Shown: positions 1 to 10,000, numbered from the stretch's first letter. The stretch is 64,000 nt of DNA from Acidimicrobiaceae bacterium (GCA_027315005.1 DAHUZT010000114.1:62001-126000); one strand, 5' to 3'. The notes: generated from the sequence alone by a model not told the origin. A program made the numbers and translations.

Positions 1-500
1 GCCGGCGACCCGAGGCCTCCGGCACCGAGCAGGAGCACCTTCGAACCGAGGAGCTTCAGCTGGCCCTCCTCCCCCACCTCGGGAAGCAGCAGTTGACGCT
101 GGTAGCGGTTCCGCTGCTCGGGCGTGAGCGTCTCGGGCACCGACCAGGACCGGTGCTCGTCCTTCCACCGGTTGAAACCGCCTCGGAGGGAGGTGACGTC
201 GGTGTACCCCAAGTGCTGGAGGGTCTGGGCGGCGAGGGCGGAGCGCGCGCCGGCTGCGCAGTAGACGAACAGGTGGCTCGATTTGTCCGGTATCCGCCCC
301 TCGACGGAGGGCTCGAGGGTCCCACGCGGGATGTGGATGGCGCCAGGAAGCGCGCCCTGGTCATACTCGTCTGGCTCGCGTACGTCGAGGACCACCGCGC
401 CACCCGCAGCGATCTCCTCCTCGGCCTGAGCGGGGTCGATCTCACGAATTCCGGCCTTGGCCTGGGCCAGCATCTCCCTGAACGTCGGCACGTCGATCAC
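1..500 (-). CDS. Rhodanese / ThiF-MoeB adenylyltransferase fusion, 3' end outside window
   Basis: The first 166 residues are visible; the rest runs off the left edge. A rhodanese domain occupies about residues 15-118, with active-site loop CAAGAR (Cys81). It is followed by the typical start of a ThiF/MoeB E1-like adenylyltransferase (LTPEQRNRYQRQ, then the nucleotide-binding loop GAGGLGSP at 159-166). Such proteins adenylate and sulfurate ubiquitin-like sulfur carriers (MoaD, ThiS, CysO). The start is GTG at 500, preceded by GGAAGG at good spacing; a nearby upstream ATG is out of frame. The rhodanese domain is N-terminal here, whereas in mycobacterial MoeZ it is C-terminal. Confidence 0.85.
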   Translation of the reverse strand, partial: MIDVPTFREMLAQAKAGIREIDPAQAEEEIAAGGAVVLDVREPDEYDQGALPGAIHIPRGTLEPSVEGRIPDKSSHLFVYCAAGARSALAAQTLQHLGYTDVTSLRGGFNRWKDEHRSWSVPETLTPEQRNRYQRQLLLPEVGEEGQLKLLGSKVLLLGAGGLGSP

Positions 501-678
501 GGTCCTTCCATCGGCGCCGTTCCTTCTCCCTTCGGGATCCGGAACTCTCTGGCGCGCTTCTCCTCACTAAACACTACCAGAATGGTCAACATTCCCTACT
601 CGCGGTGATCGGCGGCCAAGTGGCGTACCGTCCGCTCGACGGACTCCCGACCGGTAGCCTGCTGCAGGTGGAGGGACG

Positions 679-1299
679 GTGGAGCTGACCGAGGTCATGC
701 GCCGCCGTCGGATGACCCGGAACTTCGGACCCGGGCCGGTGGCCCCCCAGGTCGTGGATGAGCTGTTGGAAGGGGCCCTTCGGGCTCCGTCGGCCGGGAA
801 CACCCAGGGACGGGAGTTCCTGGTCCTCGAGGGCGCAGCCGAGACGGCGGTGTTCTGGGAGACGGTGACCGACGGCGGGTGGCGGGGCAGGTCGCGCCGG
901 TATCCGGGCCTGGCCCGGGCGCCGGTGATCGTCCTCGTCTTCGCCGATCCTGCCGCCTATGCCCGCCGCTACGCCGAGCCCGACAAGGTCCCTTCTGGAG
1001 GCGAGGTGGGCGAATGGTCCGTCCCGTACTGGTTTGTCGACGCCTCGTTCGCCACCATGGCGATGCTGCTCGGGGCCACCGACCGTGGCCTCGGTGCCGC
1101 CTTTCTCGGCAACTTCCGCGGCGAAGACCGCTTACGGTCGGCCCTGTCCGTGCCCGAACATGTCCGCTGGCTCGGAGCCGTCCTGATCGGGTACCCGGAT
1201 CAACCCGATCCGCCATCCAGTTCGCTCCAACGTCCCCGGCGGACGGTGGCCGACAGCGTGCACCGGGGCCGCTGGCGGGGCAGTGACCCCGGAGCGTGA
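679..1299 (+). CDS. Nitroreductase family protein
   Basis: 206 residues. The N-terminus carries the family pattern of a basic run followed by R-N-F (residues 8-16) and then APSAGNTQ (about 37-44), which in nitroreductases contacts the FMN phosphate. These enzymes reduce nitro groups, quinones or related acceptors with NAD(P)H, usually as FMN dimers in the cytosol. The substrate cannot be read from sequence. GTG start preceded by GGAGGG. It is divergent from the rhodanese/adenylyltransferase gene, with 178 bp between that contain an AT-richer patch around 565-600, where promoters for both genes could lie. Confidence 0.85.
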   Translation: MELTEVMRRRRMTRNFGPGPVAPQVVDELLEGALRAPSAGNTQGREFLVLEGAAETAVFWETVTDGGWRGRSRRYPGLARAPVIVLVFADPAAYARRYAEPDKVPSGGEVGEWSVPYWFVDASFATMAMLLGATDRGLGAAFLGNFRGEDRLRSALSVPEHVRWLGAVLIGYPDQPDPPSSSLQRPRRTVADSVHRGRWRGSDPGA

Positions 1300-1379
1300 C
1301 CGGGTCATGGACGCCCCTCACCGCGAGGCCAGCACCGCAAGCCTGGCGCCGTTCGTACGCCCCGCCTGTTGACGCCAGA

Positions 1380-2096
1380 TCACCTCGGGGGGGCGAGCGC
1401 CTCCACGTACACGGTCTCGGGAATGCGTACGGCACTGTCGGGAGCCGGTTCGATCCGAGACGTTCCTCCGGGCATGACCGAGGTCTCGTCGAATCCGGCC
1501 TCGTCGACCACCAGGCACAAGGTCTCCCCATCCCAGGCCGATACGTGGCCGTGCTCCTGAAAGACCTCGCTCAGAGCCAGCATGGCCGTCGGCCGTGCGG
1601 GACGGAGCCGTCGGACCGACTGGTCTCCGGTCACGTACCCGGTGGCGTACAACCCTGCGTCGGGAACGCCCAGCCGTAGGACTCCACCGGGGATGAGCAC
1701 CTTCCTACAGTTGCGAAGGACGGTCAGCCCCTCGACCACGGTCATGTGCTCGAGCACGTGCTCGAGGAAGACCGCCTCAGCCGTGGCCGGTGCGAAGGGC
1801 AGGGGACGACGCAAGTCCCAGGCGACATCGGCATGGGCTCCGACCAGGTCCAGGTTGATCCACCCTGGAAGATTGTTGCCACCGGATCCGAGGTGGAGGC
1901 GCAGGCGGCCCCCACCTTCGACGGTGCGGGCCTTGCGGCGGCTCCGTGGTGCCAGCAGGTTGGTGGCCAGCTGCTTGCCGAGGAGGCGGACCCCCGGGGA
2001 GAGCAGGGGGCGCAGCGCGTCGGCCATCGGGATGGTCGAACTGCCACTGCCAAGGCTTTCCGCATCGCGGACTTCCAGGTACTCCGCGAGGCCCAT
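1380..2096 (-). CDS. SAM-dependent methyltransferase
   Basis: 238 residues from ATG 2096. The SAM-binding glycine motif is LHLGSGGNNLPGW followed by INLDLV. An acidic, His-containing stretch (FLEHVLEHM) and the motif NCRKVLIPGGVLRLGVPD are typical of Methyltransf_11-type class I methyltransferases. Members next to glycan genes often modify polysaccharides; the substrate here is unknown. The frame stays open to 2303, so GTG 2204 is an alternative start. That version would add a low-complexity Asp/His/Gly-rich N-terminus encoded partly by a 15-bp tandem repeat. I prefer 2096 because a conserved-looking sequence (MGLAEYLEVRD) begins there. Confidence 0.75.
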   Translation of the reverse strand: MGLAEYLEVRDAESLGSGSSTIPMADALRPLLSPGVRLLGKQLATNLLAPRSRRKARTVEGGGRLRLHLGSGGNNLPGWINLDLVGAHADVAWDLRRPLPFAPATAEAVFLEHVLEHMTVVEGLTVLRNCRKVLIPGGVLRLGVPDAGLYATGYVTGDQSVRRLRPARPTAMLALSEVFQEHGHVSAWDGETLCLVVDEAGFDETSVMPGGTSRIEPAPDSAVRIPETVYVEALAPPR

Positions 2097-2135
2097 CGGT
2101 TGGCGCCCGTCCCCGTCATCCAGGTGACCCGTCTC

Positions 2136-2165
2136 GTCACCGTCACCTGCGTCACCGTCACCTGC
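2136..2165. repeat. Two perfect 15-bp tandem copies
   Basis: The unit gtcaccgtcacctgc occurs twice without change between the divergent methyltransferase and acetyltransferase genes. If the methyltransferase starts upstream of 2096 the repeat encodes alternating Asp/Gly/Ala; otherwise it is intergenic. Confidence 0.85.
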
Positions 2166-2251
2166 GTGGTCGGCGGCGTCGTGGTGATGGTCGGGGTGCT
2201 CCACAGTGAGGAACGAGCCTATCGCCGCCAGGGATGCAGCCGGACGGTGGC

Positions 2252-2869
2252 ATGACCGAGGCGACCGGTGGTTCCCCGCCGGTGCGGATCCGGGAGGGAC
2301 CATGGGACACTGGGCCGGTGGCCAACCTCATCGCGGACCTGCGGCACATGACCGCCAGGTGGGACGACGGACCGCTCGGGCTCTGCCTGCACACCCTCGT
2401 CCGCCTGCCCCTCTACCCGCGCTTCGGTGTGGTGATCCTTCACCGCGCCGCTGCCTGGTGCTGGGACCACCGTCTCCGACCGCTGGCACTGTGGCTGCAG
2501 GTTCGGGCGCTCCACACCGGCGGATCGGAGATCCACCCTGCAGCCCGGATCGGTCCGGGTTTCGCCCTCATCCACACCGAGGGCATCGTCGTGGGCCACG
2601 AAGTCGTGGCTGGCCGGAACCTGGTCCTGTACCAGGGGGTCACCCTCGGCCACACCGGCCGGGGACCGGGTCAGCCGCTGATCGGGGACGATGTCCGGAT
2701 CGGGGCCGGGGCGAAGGTCCTCGGACCGGTACGGGTGGGTGACGGTGCCTGGATCGGCGCCAACGCCGTGGTGCTGGCCGACGTGGACGCCGGAACCACC
2801 GTGGGTGGGATCTGGCGAGAATCCGGGATGGCCGACGCCGACCCGGTCGACCCGACGACCGGGCGATAG
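2252..2869 (+). CDS. Serine O-acetyltransferase-like hexapeptide-repeat transferase
   Basis: 205 residues from ATG 2252 (preceded by GGTGG); an in-frame ATG at 2234 is less well spaced. The C-terminal half shows isoleucine-patch hexapeptide repeats of a left-handed beta-helix (HPAARIGPGFALIH, VLYQGVTLGH, IGDDVRIGAGAKVLGPV). The IHTEG segment aligns with the catalytic HGTG region of CysE. The N-terminal helical part is shorter than in CysE, and no cysteine biosynthesis partner is adjacent. Either a true serine acetyltransferase or a sugar O-acetyltransferase is possible. The divergent methyltransferase neighbour mildly favours a glycan role. Confidence 0.8.
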   Translation: MTEATGGSPPVRIREGPWDTGPVANLIADLRHMTARWDDGPLGLCLHTLVRLPLYPRFGVVILHRAAAWCWDHRLRPLALWLQVRALHTGGSEIHPAARIGPGFALIHTEGIVVGHEVVAGRNLVLYQGVTLGHTGRGPGQPLIGDDVRIGAGAKVLGPVRVGDGAWIGANAVVLADVDAGTTVGGIWRESGMADADPVDPTTGR

Positions 2870-2967
2870 GACTCGGATCGGAGCCTGCCGGCAAGGACCC
2901 GGCCCGGTCCAGCGCAAGGAGCGTGCATCACCGTGAACGGCACGTCCAGCGAATTCCGGAGGTTGCC

Positions 2968-3729
2968 ATGCGGCAAGCACCACCGCCCAACCGATCGTCC
3001 ACTGCCCTTCCTTTGTCCGGCGAGGCGCCCATAGCCCGGGTGCGACCGCCAGAGGTGCCACAGCGGACGGAGACCCGCCAGAACGTCGGCGCGCGGCGGC
3101 GTCGAGCCGAACTGCTGCCTGGCGACGGGGCGCACGCCCTGCACGTCGTCCCCTGGAGCGATCCGGTCGTCGACGACCACGGCGTGGCCGCCTGCTCCCG
3201 CTACGTCGAGCTCTATTGGCTGGCGATCCTCGGTCCATCCACCACCTGGCTGCTCCGACGCCTCTCCTACGGTCTCGCCCTGCACACCGGTGGCTTCGAC
3301 CTCCCCCTCGCCGAGACGGCCCGGGCCCTCGGGCTCGGCGAGCGCCTGGGAAAGAACTCGCCGTTCCGCCGGGCGCTGCAGCGGCTGTGCACCTTCGAGC
3401 TGGCCCGGCCCGCGGGCCCGGGCTCGTTGGCCGTCCGGACCACCATCCCCACCCTGCCGCTCCGCCATCTGGCCCGGCTGCCCGATCCACTCCAGGCCAG
3501 CCATCGGCGCTGGCAGTTCGAACAGCGTCTGCCCGAGTCCGAACGGATTCGGCGGCGCGCCGCACGCCTGGCGTCGGACCTGGCCGCGTCCGGTACCGGC
3601 CGGAGGGGTATCGAAGCCCAGTTGGGGGCCTGGCAATTCCACCCGGCGGTCGCCTACCGGGCCGCCGAGCAGGCCGATACCGGTCAGCCCGGGTCGCGCT
3701 CGTGGCCGGCCGGGGTGAGCCCCCAGTAG
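2968..3729 (+). CDS. Conserved actinobacterial protein of unknown function
   Basis: 253 residues. I recognise no enzyme family. The core carries VVPWSDPVVDDHG, then SRYVELYWLAILGPSTTWLLRRL read in two halves, followed by a helical Arg-rich region that may bind nucleic acid. A similar 'RYVE-WL-LGPST-WLLRRL' block occurs in conserved hypothetical proteins of actinobacteria (recollection, not searched). The start is ATG 2968, chosen for a strong GGAGG five bases upstream; a GTG at 2923 is in frame but poorly spaced. The 3' end overlaps the convergent gpsA stop by 46 bp. The first 60 residues look low-complexity and may be unstructured. Confidence 0.7.
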   Translation: MRQAPPPNRSSTALPLSGEAPIARVRPPEVPQRTETRQNVGARRRRAELLPGDGAHALHVVPWSDPVVDDHGVAACSRYVELYWLAILGPSTTWLLRRLSYGLALHTGGFDLPLAETARALGLGERLGKNSPFRRALQRLCTFELARPAGPGSLAVRTTIPTLPLRHLARLPDPLQASHRRWQFEQRLPESERIRRRAARLASDLAASGTGRRGIEAQLGAWQFHPAVAYRAAEQADTGQPGSRSWPAGVSPQ

Positions 3730-4673
3730 GCGTCGGTCGGCTCGATCTCTCCGTTGACCACTCGTTGGATCATCGTGCAGATCGGCAGATCGAGGTCGTG
3801 CCGCCCGGCCAGTTCGAGGACGGCCGAGGCCGTCGTCACCCCTTCGGCCACCATGTGCAGCTCCTCCAGGATGTCTGGGAGCGCCCTACCTTTTCCCAGC
3901 TGTTCACCCACCCGCCTGTTGCGGCTGTGTGGACTCATGCAGGTGGCGATCAGATCGCCCATCCCGGCCAGTCCGGCGAACGTGGAAGGGCGGGCTCCCA
4001 TCGCCACTCCCAGCCTGGTCAGCTCTGCGAGCCCCCTCGACATCACCGCCGCCCGGGTATTGTCCCCGACCCCGAGACCTTCGCCAATTCCTGCCGCGAT
4101 GGCGATGACGTTCTTCAAGGCGCCGCCCATCTCACAGCCGACCACATCGTCGTTGACGTAGACCCGGAAGACGCCCCGGGTGACGACCTTCTGTAAGGCA
4201 GCCGCCACCTCGAGGTCCTCGGTGGCCACAACGGCAGCCGCGGCCTTCCCCGCCATGATCTCGTGTGCGAGGTTGGGTCCGGTGAGGGCGGCGGTCGGGT
4301 GCCCTGGGGTCACGTCCTTCACGACCTCGGTCATGCGCCTCAGCGTGCCCCGCTCGAGGCCCTTCGACAGACTGACGACCGGGATCCACGGGCGGATGTA
4401 GGGAACAGCCGCTTCGAGGACACTTCGGAACCCAGAGGTCGGCACGCCCACGATCAGGACGCTGGCGTCGCCGGCCGCCTCCTCGATGCTGGCCGTGGCC
4501 CGAAGTGCACGAGGAAGCTCGAATTCGGGCAGATAGCCGGGGTTGACGTGCTCGTCATTGACCGCCACCACCACGTCGGGATCCCTGGCCCACAGCACCG
4601 TGTCGTGGCGCGGAGCCAAAAGGGCCGCCATCGTCGTCCCCCACGAGCCCGCTCCGAGCACGGCAATCCGCAC
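3684..4673 (-). CDS. gpsA: Glycerol-3-phosphate dehydrogenase [NAD(P)+]
   Basis: 329 residues, normal length. It reduces dihydroxyacetone phosphate to sn-glycerol-3-phosphate, the backbone for phospholipids. The N-terminal Rossmann motif is GAGSWGTT (residues 7-14). Downstream are SLSKGLE, GPNLAHEI and the catalytic-lysine helix GGALKNVIAIAAGI. The substrate-binding segment includes GMGDLIATC and SRNRRVGEQLGKG. ATG start; cytosolic. It is convergent with and overlaps the unknown gene at 2968-3729. No partner lipid genes are adjacent. Confidence 0.96.
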   Translation of the reverse strand: MRIAVLGAGSWGTTMAALLAPRHDTVLWARDPDVVVAVNDEHVNPGYLPEFELPRALRATASIEEAAGDASVLIVGVPTSGFRSVLEAAVPYIRPWIPVVSLSKGLERGTLRRMTEVVKDVTPGHPTAALTGPNLAHEIMAGKAAAAVVATEDLEVAAALQKVVTRGVFRVYVNDDVVGCEMGGALKNVIAIAAGIGEGLGVGDNTRAAVMSRGLAELTRLGVAMGARPSTFAGLAGMGDLIATCMSPHSRNRRVGEQLGKGRALPDILEELHMVAEGVTTASAVLELAGRHDLDLPICTMIQRVVNGEIEPTDAYWGLTPAGHERDPG

Positions 4674-4751
4674 CGCGAGAACCTACCGCGGCAACTCGCC
4701 GGGCGTTGCGGGCGTCGGGGGCGCCTCCGACGGCTCGATCCCTCCGACGGA

Positions 4752-6335
4752 TCAATCCTGATGACGGATGAGGGCCCCGATCGCCTCCTCGGAACCCATG
4801 AGCGCAATCAGGGTGCGTACACCGAAACCGGTCCCCCCTTTGGCGAGGTAGCGGCTGGTGTCCTCTGCGCGGGCCGGTCCGGCGATGTCGAGGTGGACCC
4901 ACGGACTGTCTCCGACGAACTCCCGCAGGAGCATCGCGGCGGCGATGGCACCGGCCTGGCCAGCCCGGCCGATGTTGCGCATGTCGGCGACGTCCGAGTC
5001 GATGTGGCTCCGGTAGTCCTCGGGCAGGGGCAGGAGCCAGTTGGCCTCACCTGCCCGAGACCCTGCGGCCTGCACCAACCTGGCCAGATCGTCGTCATTG
5101 CCGAACAGCCCGGCGATCTCCTTGCCCAGAGCGACCACCGCCGCGCCGGTGAGCGTGGCCAGATCGACGATGGCGTCGGGATCCAACTCCGCTGCAAGGG
5201 AGAGCGCGTCGGCGAGCACCAGGCGGCCTTCGGCGTCGGTGTTCAGCACTTCGATCGTCTTGCCGTTGCGGGTGACGAGCACGTCGCCGGGCTTGATGGC
5301 CGAGCCACCGGGCATGTTCTCCGTCAATGGGGCGATGGCGGTGACCCGGAGGCGGGCTCCGAGGGCGGCCGCCGCATCCACGGCTCCGAAGACGGCCGCT
5401 GCCCCTGCCATATCGGTCTTCATTGTCTCCATGCCCGACGCGCTCTTGAGTGAGAGTCCGCCCGAGTCGAAGGTGATCCCCTTGCCCACGAGGGCGATAT
5501 GGGGTGCGCGGCCGTTCGGCTCCAGGGGATCGGAGGGGCGGTACTCGATCCGGACGAGTCGGGGAGGCCGGCTCGAACCACGGGCCACGCCCAGGAGCCC
5601 GCCGAGCCGTTCGGCGGTGATGCGATCCTCGTCCCAGACATCGACGGTCACCCCCGGAACACCCTGGAACCGGGCGACGACGGCATCGGCCAACCGTTCC
5701 GGAGTGAGCGAGCTCGGCGGCTCGTTGACCAGGTCCCGTGCGAACGCCACCGATTCGGCGATGCGCGCGCCACGCCTGGCGCCCCTGGCCGCCTCCCCGG
5801 TGCGGTCGGACTCGGATGCGTGGAGCACGAGTGTGCTCAGCCCGCGGTCTACGTCGTGGGACTTGTGGCGGTCGAACCGGTAGGCGCCCAACATGCCTCC
5901 CACCGCCACCGCCTCGCCCGTCCGATCGGAGTCGATCAACCGGGGCGGAGGAAGGACGAACGCAGCAGTCGATCCGTGCCCGACTGCCCGGACGAAGGCG
6001 GCGGCTGCCCGGCGGAGGGCTTCTGTCCCCCGGTCACCGGCCAAGTTCACCTCGGGCCCGATCCCGACGAGCACGATATCGGGGCCCGGAGGAGACACGG
6101 CCCCATCGCTGAGGAGCGCCGTCTGGCCCACCTTGGCGGTGAAGTCCTGGCGAGAGCTGACCTGCTCGAGGAGATCGGGCAGAAGAGCATCAGGGAGCGC
6201 GTTGAGGGCGTCCTCGCCGACGGCAGGTCGCAGGCCCTCCGGACGGGACATGACCGGCACCCCCACAGCCACCACGTCGGACGAGCCGATTCGACCGGCC
6301 GGGGGGTCCGTACCCTCGCGGACCTCGAGATTCAC
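4752..6335 (-). CDS. pepA: Leucyl aminopeptidase, M17 family
   Basis: 527 residues. This cytosolic two-metal hexameric exopeptidase removes N-terminal residues, especially Leu. The metal and catalytic region GKGITFDSGGLSLK and the family signature NTDAEGRLVLADAL are both present, with the acidic ligands intact. The start is GTG 6335: its GTGA overlaps the TGA of the upstream cobalamin adenosyltransferase gene, with GGAG just upstream, so translation of the two is probably coupled. The frame is open further upstream, but that part is antisense-free overlap with the neighbour and has no homology. Confidence 0.95.
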   Translation of the reverse strand: MNLEVREGTDPPAGRIGSSDVVAVGVPVMSRPEGLRPAVGEDALNALPDALLPDLLEQVSSRQDFTAKVGQTALLSDGAVSPPGPDIVLVGIGPEVNLAGDRGTEALRRAAAAFVRAVGHGSTAAFVLPPPRLIDSDRTGEAVAVGGMLGAYRFDRHKSHDVDRGLSTLVLHASESDRTGEAARGARRGARIAESVAFARDLVNEPPSSLTPERLADAVVARFQGVPGVTVDVWDEDRITAERLGGLLGVARGSSRPPRLVRIEYRPSDPLEPNGRAPHIALVGKGITFDSGGLSLKSASGMETMKTDMAGAAAVFGAVDAAAALGARLRVTAIAPLTENMPGGSAIKPGDVLVTRNGKTIEVLNTDAEGRLVLADALSLAAELDPDAIVDLATLTGAAVVALGKEIAGLFGNDDDLARLVQAAGSRAGEANWLLPLPEDYRSHIDSDVADMRNIGRAGQAGAIAAAMLLREFVGDSPWVHLDIAGPARAEDTSRYLAKGGTGFGVRTLIALMGSEEAIGALIRHQD

Positions 6336-6940
6336 CGCGTCTCCCCTGTTGGGGACGCGGAACCGCCTCCGGACGACCGTGTCGGCCGCCTTCCAGCCGG
6401 TTGACTGCGGGCGAGGAGGTGATGCTCGCCCTCGGTCCACCTCCCGAGCGCCCAGAGCAGATCGGAGAGACGGTTCAGGTAACGACCGACGAGGGACCCC
6501 TCGATGGGGGCGGCCACCCATAGCCGTTCGGCCCTGCGCACGACGGTGCGGGCGAGATCGAGGGTCGCCGAGATCCGATTGGCCCCCGGCACCACGAAGT
6601 CGGCCGGCATGTCGATGGTGCGGACGAGACGATCGATGTGCTCCTCCAGAGCCGCGATCATCCCTGCAGTCACCTCGGTCGAGCCGGGGACGAGCTTGGA
6701 CCGATGGGCCGGGTCGGTGGCCACCTCGGCCATGAGCACGTAGAGTTCGCGCTCGAGCGAGGTGAGCAGGGCGTCGAGCTCGGAACCACTGTCCACCTCG
6801 GCGCGGGCGAGGCCGAGCACGGCCTGGGCCTCGTCGACGGTACCGTTCAGCTGCATCGATGCCTCGTCCTTGGCTACCCGCCCCCCGTACAGGCGACCGG
6901 TGGTGCCGTCATCGCCTGTCCTCGTGTAGATCTTCACCAT
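6332..6940 (-). CDS. pduO: Cob(I)alamin adenosyltransferase, PduO/MMAB type
   Basis: 202 residues. It transfers the adenosyl group of ATP to cob(I)alamin to make adenosylcobalamin. The N-terminal ATP site is KIYTRTGDDGTTGRLYGG (residues 3-20). The C-terminal helices contain FVVPGANRISATLDLART, RRAERLW and YLNRLSDLLWALGR, all characteristic of the trimeric PduO type. The last 25 residues are Ser/Arg/Gly-rich and probably disordered. It is divergently arranged with metH and overlaps pepA by 4 nt. Adenosylcobalamin supply would serve mutases rather than MetH, which uses methylcobalamin. Confidence 0.95.
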   Translation of the reverse strand: MVKIYTRTGDDGTTGRLYGGRVAKDEASMQLNGTVDEAQAVLGLARAEVDSGSELDALLTSLERELYVLMAEVATDPAHRSKLVPGSTEVTAGMIAALEEHIDRLVRTIDMPADFVVPGANRISATLDLARTVVRRAERLWVAAPIEGSLVGRYLNRLSDLLWALGRWTEGEHHLLARSQPAGRRPTRSSGGGSASPTGETR

Positions 6941-7090
6941 GGTCGAATCACCATCCTGATGCTAAACGACCGGCTGCTCCGGCTCGGGCCGCATCATGGT
7001 CACAACAGCAGGTGCTCCCGGCCCGCTCCCCGCCGTTGGCGCACGGCACGATCGCCGGCACCCACCGTCACCGATAGCCTGTATGGGGAG

Positions 7091-10000
7091 ATGAACGCTT
7101 CCGATTCCGCATCATCTGGATCATCGACCGGATCCGCATACCTACGCGCCGTCAACGAGCGGGTCGTCATCTTCGATGGCGCCATGGGGACCAACCTGCA
7201 GTTGGCCGGGCTCACCGCCGACGATTTCGGGGGACCGCAGCTCGAAGGTTGCAACGAGCTACTCGTGGTGACCAGGCTGGATGTCGTGGAGCAGGTCCAC
7301 CGCTCATTCCTCGACGTCGGATGCGACGTGATCGAGACCGATACCTTCGGAGCCTTCGCCCCGGTGCTCGCCGAGTACGACCAGGCCCAGAGAGTCCGTG
7401 AGCTCAACCTGGCCGCCGTCGCCGTCGCCCGTCGGGCAGTCCAGTCGTACTCGACGGCCGATCGCCCGCGGTGGGTAGCCGGAAGCATCGGCCCTGGGAC
7501 CAAGTTCCCGACGCTCGGCCAGATCCGGTACCGAGACGCCCGCGACGCCTACTACGAGCAGGCCCGCGCTCTGCTCGAAGGGGGTGTCGACCTGTTCGTC
7601 ATCGAGACGGTATTCGATCTGCTCCAAGCCAAAGCGGCCATCAACGGGGTGCGCCGGGCAATGGCGGACGTGGGGCGGCGAGTGCCGGTCCAGGTTCAGG
7701 TCACCATCGAACTGACCGGCACCATGTTGCCCGGGACCGAGATCGGGGCCGCCCTGTGTTCACTGGCCGCCATGGACATCGATCTCATCGGGCTCAATTG
7801 CGCCACCGGGCCCGCGGAGATGTTCGAACCACTGCGATACCTGACCGCGCACTCCCCAGTGCCCGTCACCTGCCTCCCGAACGCCGGACTTCCCTCGGTG
7901 GTGGACGGGGCGATGCACTACGACCTCAGTCCGGACCAGCTGGCGGAATACCATCGGCAGTTCGTCAGTGAGCTCGGCGTCTCGGTGATCGGCGGCTGCT
8001 GCGGCACCACGCCATCGCATCTGGCGGCTGTGGTCGATGCCTGCGCCACGCTCGTTCCGACCTCCCGTCAGGTGGAGCCCGAGCATGGTGCCGCCTCGAT
8101 CTACACCCAGGTTCCCTTCACCCAGGACTCGTCGTTCCTCGTGGTGGGTGAGCGAACCAACGCGAACGGTTCGAAGAAGTTCCGTCAGGCCATGCTGGAC
8201 GACGACTGGGACACATGCGTCGCCATGGCCCGCGAACAGGTGAAGGAAGGTTCCCATCTCATCGACGTGTGTGTCGACTACACCGGGGCCGACGGGGTGG
8301 CCGACATGGACGAGATCGCCTCACGCTTCTCGACCCAGTCGACGGTTCCCCTGATGGTGGACTCCACCGAGGCACCGGTTGTGGAGACGGCCCTGTCGTG
8401 GATCGGGGGGCGAGCCGTCATCAATTCGGTGAACCTGGAGGAGGGGGACGACGAGGGAACCCGGCTCGACTCGTTCCTCGCCCTCGCCAAGGAATTCGGT
8501 GCGGCCGTCGTATGCACCTGTATCGACACCGAAGGACAGGCCCGCACCGCCGAATGGAAGCTGCGGGCCGCCCGCGCCATCCGTGACATCGCCGTCGGTC
8601 GTTACGGGCTCCGGCCCGAGGATCTACTCTTCGATGCGCTCGCCCTTCCACTGTCCACCGGCATGGAGGAGAGCCGCAAGGATGGAATCGAAACCATCGA
8701 GGGCATCCGCCGGATCAAGGAGGAGCTTCCGGGCGTATACACCATTCTGGGGCTGTCCAACGTCTCCTTCGGGTTGAACCCGGCAGCCCGCCAGGTGCTC
8801 AACTCGGTGTTCCTCCACGAGTGCGTCCAGGCCGGATTGGACGCCGCTATCGTGCATGCCTCGAAGATCCTCCCTCTGTCGAAGATCGACGAGGGGGCCC
8901 GCCAGATCTGCCTCGATTTGATCTACGACCGGCGGGGAGAAGGCTATGACCCGCTTTCCGCACTTCTGACCCTGTTCGAGGGGGTGTCGCCCACTGCGGC
9001 GGCGGCTACCGAGGACCGTTCGGGTTGGCCGGTCGAGCGGAGGCTCGAACAGCGCATCGTCGACGGGGACCGCAACGGTATCGAGGATGATCTCGATCAG
9101 GCCCTCGAACAAGGCTTCCGAGCGCTGGAGATCATCAATGACCATCTGCTCTCGGGGATGAAGACCGTCGGAGTACTGTTCGCCTCGGGCGAGATGCAAC
9201 TTCCCTTCGTTCTCGGATCGGCCGAGACGATGAAGACTGCGGTAGCCCACCTCGAGCCGCACATGGAGAAGGCGGACCAAGGCGGCAAGGGCGTGATCGT
9301 CCTGGCCACGGTCAAGGGCGACGTGCACGACATCGGCAAGAACCTCGTCGACATCATCCTCACCAACAACGGCTACACCGTCAAGAACCTCGGGATCAAA
9401 GTGGGTATCTCCGACATGGTGGCTGCTGCCGAGGAGTCCGGCGCCGATGCCATCGGCATGAGCGGCCTTCTGGTCAAGTCGACCCTGATCATGCGCGACA
9501 ACCTGGAGGAGCTGAAGCGGCGGGGCCTCTCTGACATCCCGGTGATCCTCGGTGGGGCCGCCCTCACCCGAACCTACGTGGAGCGGGACCTCCGCAAGAT
9601 CTACGACGGTCGGCTCTTCTACGGCAAGGATGCGTTCGAGGGGCTGCGCACCATGGACCGGTTGGTAGAACTGGCCCGTTCCGGGCAAGACGATCCCGGG
9701 TTCGGCCGGATCGCCGGAGGTCGCGAACTCGGACCGCGAAAGAGCGAGCTCCGACGGCAGGCGGCGGCCGAGGCCGTGGCCCGAGGAGAGACGCTGCCGA
9801 GACGATCGCCGGAGGTCGCGACCGACAACCCGGTCTTCAAGCCTCCGTTCCTCGGAAGCCGGGTGGCCAGGGGCATGGCCATCGATGACCTCGCCTCCTT
9901 CCTCAACGAGACCGCACTGTTCCGCAACCACTGGGGCTTCCGGCCGGAAGGTGGAGAGGACGACGATGCCTTCAAGGAACGGATCCGGAGTCTTCTGCGG

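Noticed and set aside
2219-3565. 448-codon minus-strand open frame
   Set aside because: Antisense to the acetyltransferase and the conserved unknown gene, both of which show family motifs; no motif in the reverse frame.
6941-7090. Possible cobalamin riboswitch before metH
   Set aside because: No B12-box-like core or convincing long-range pairing was seen in the short leader.
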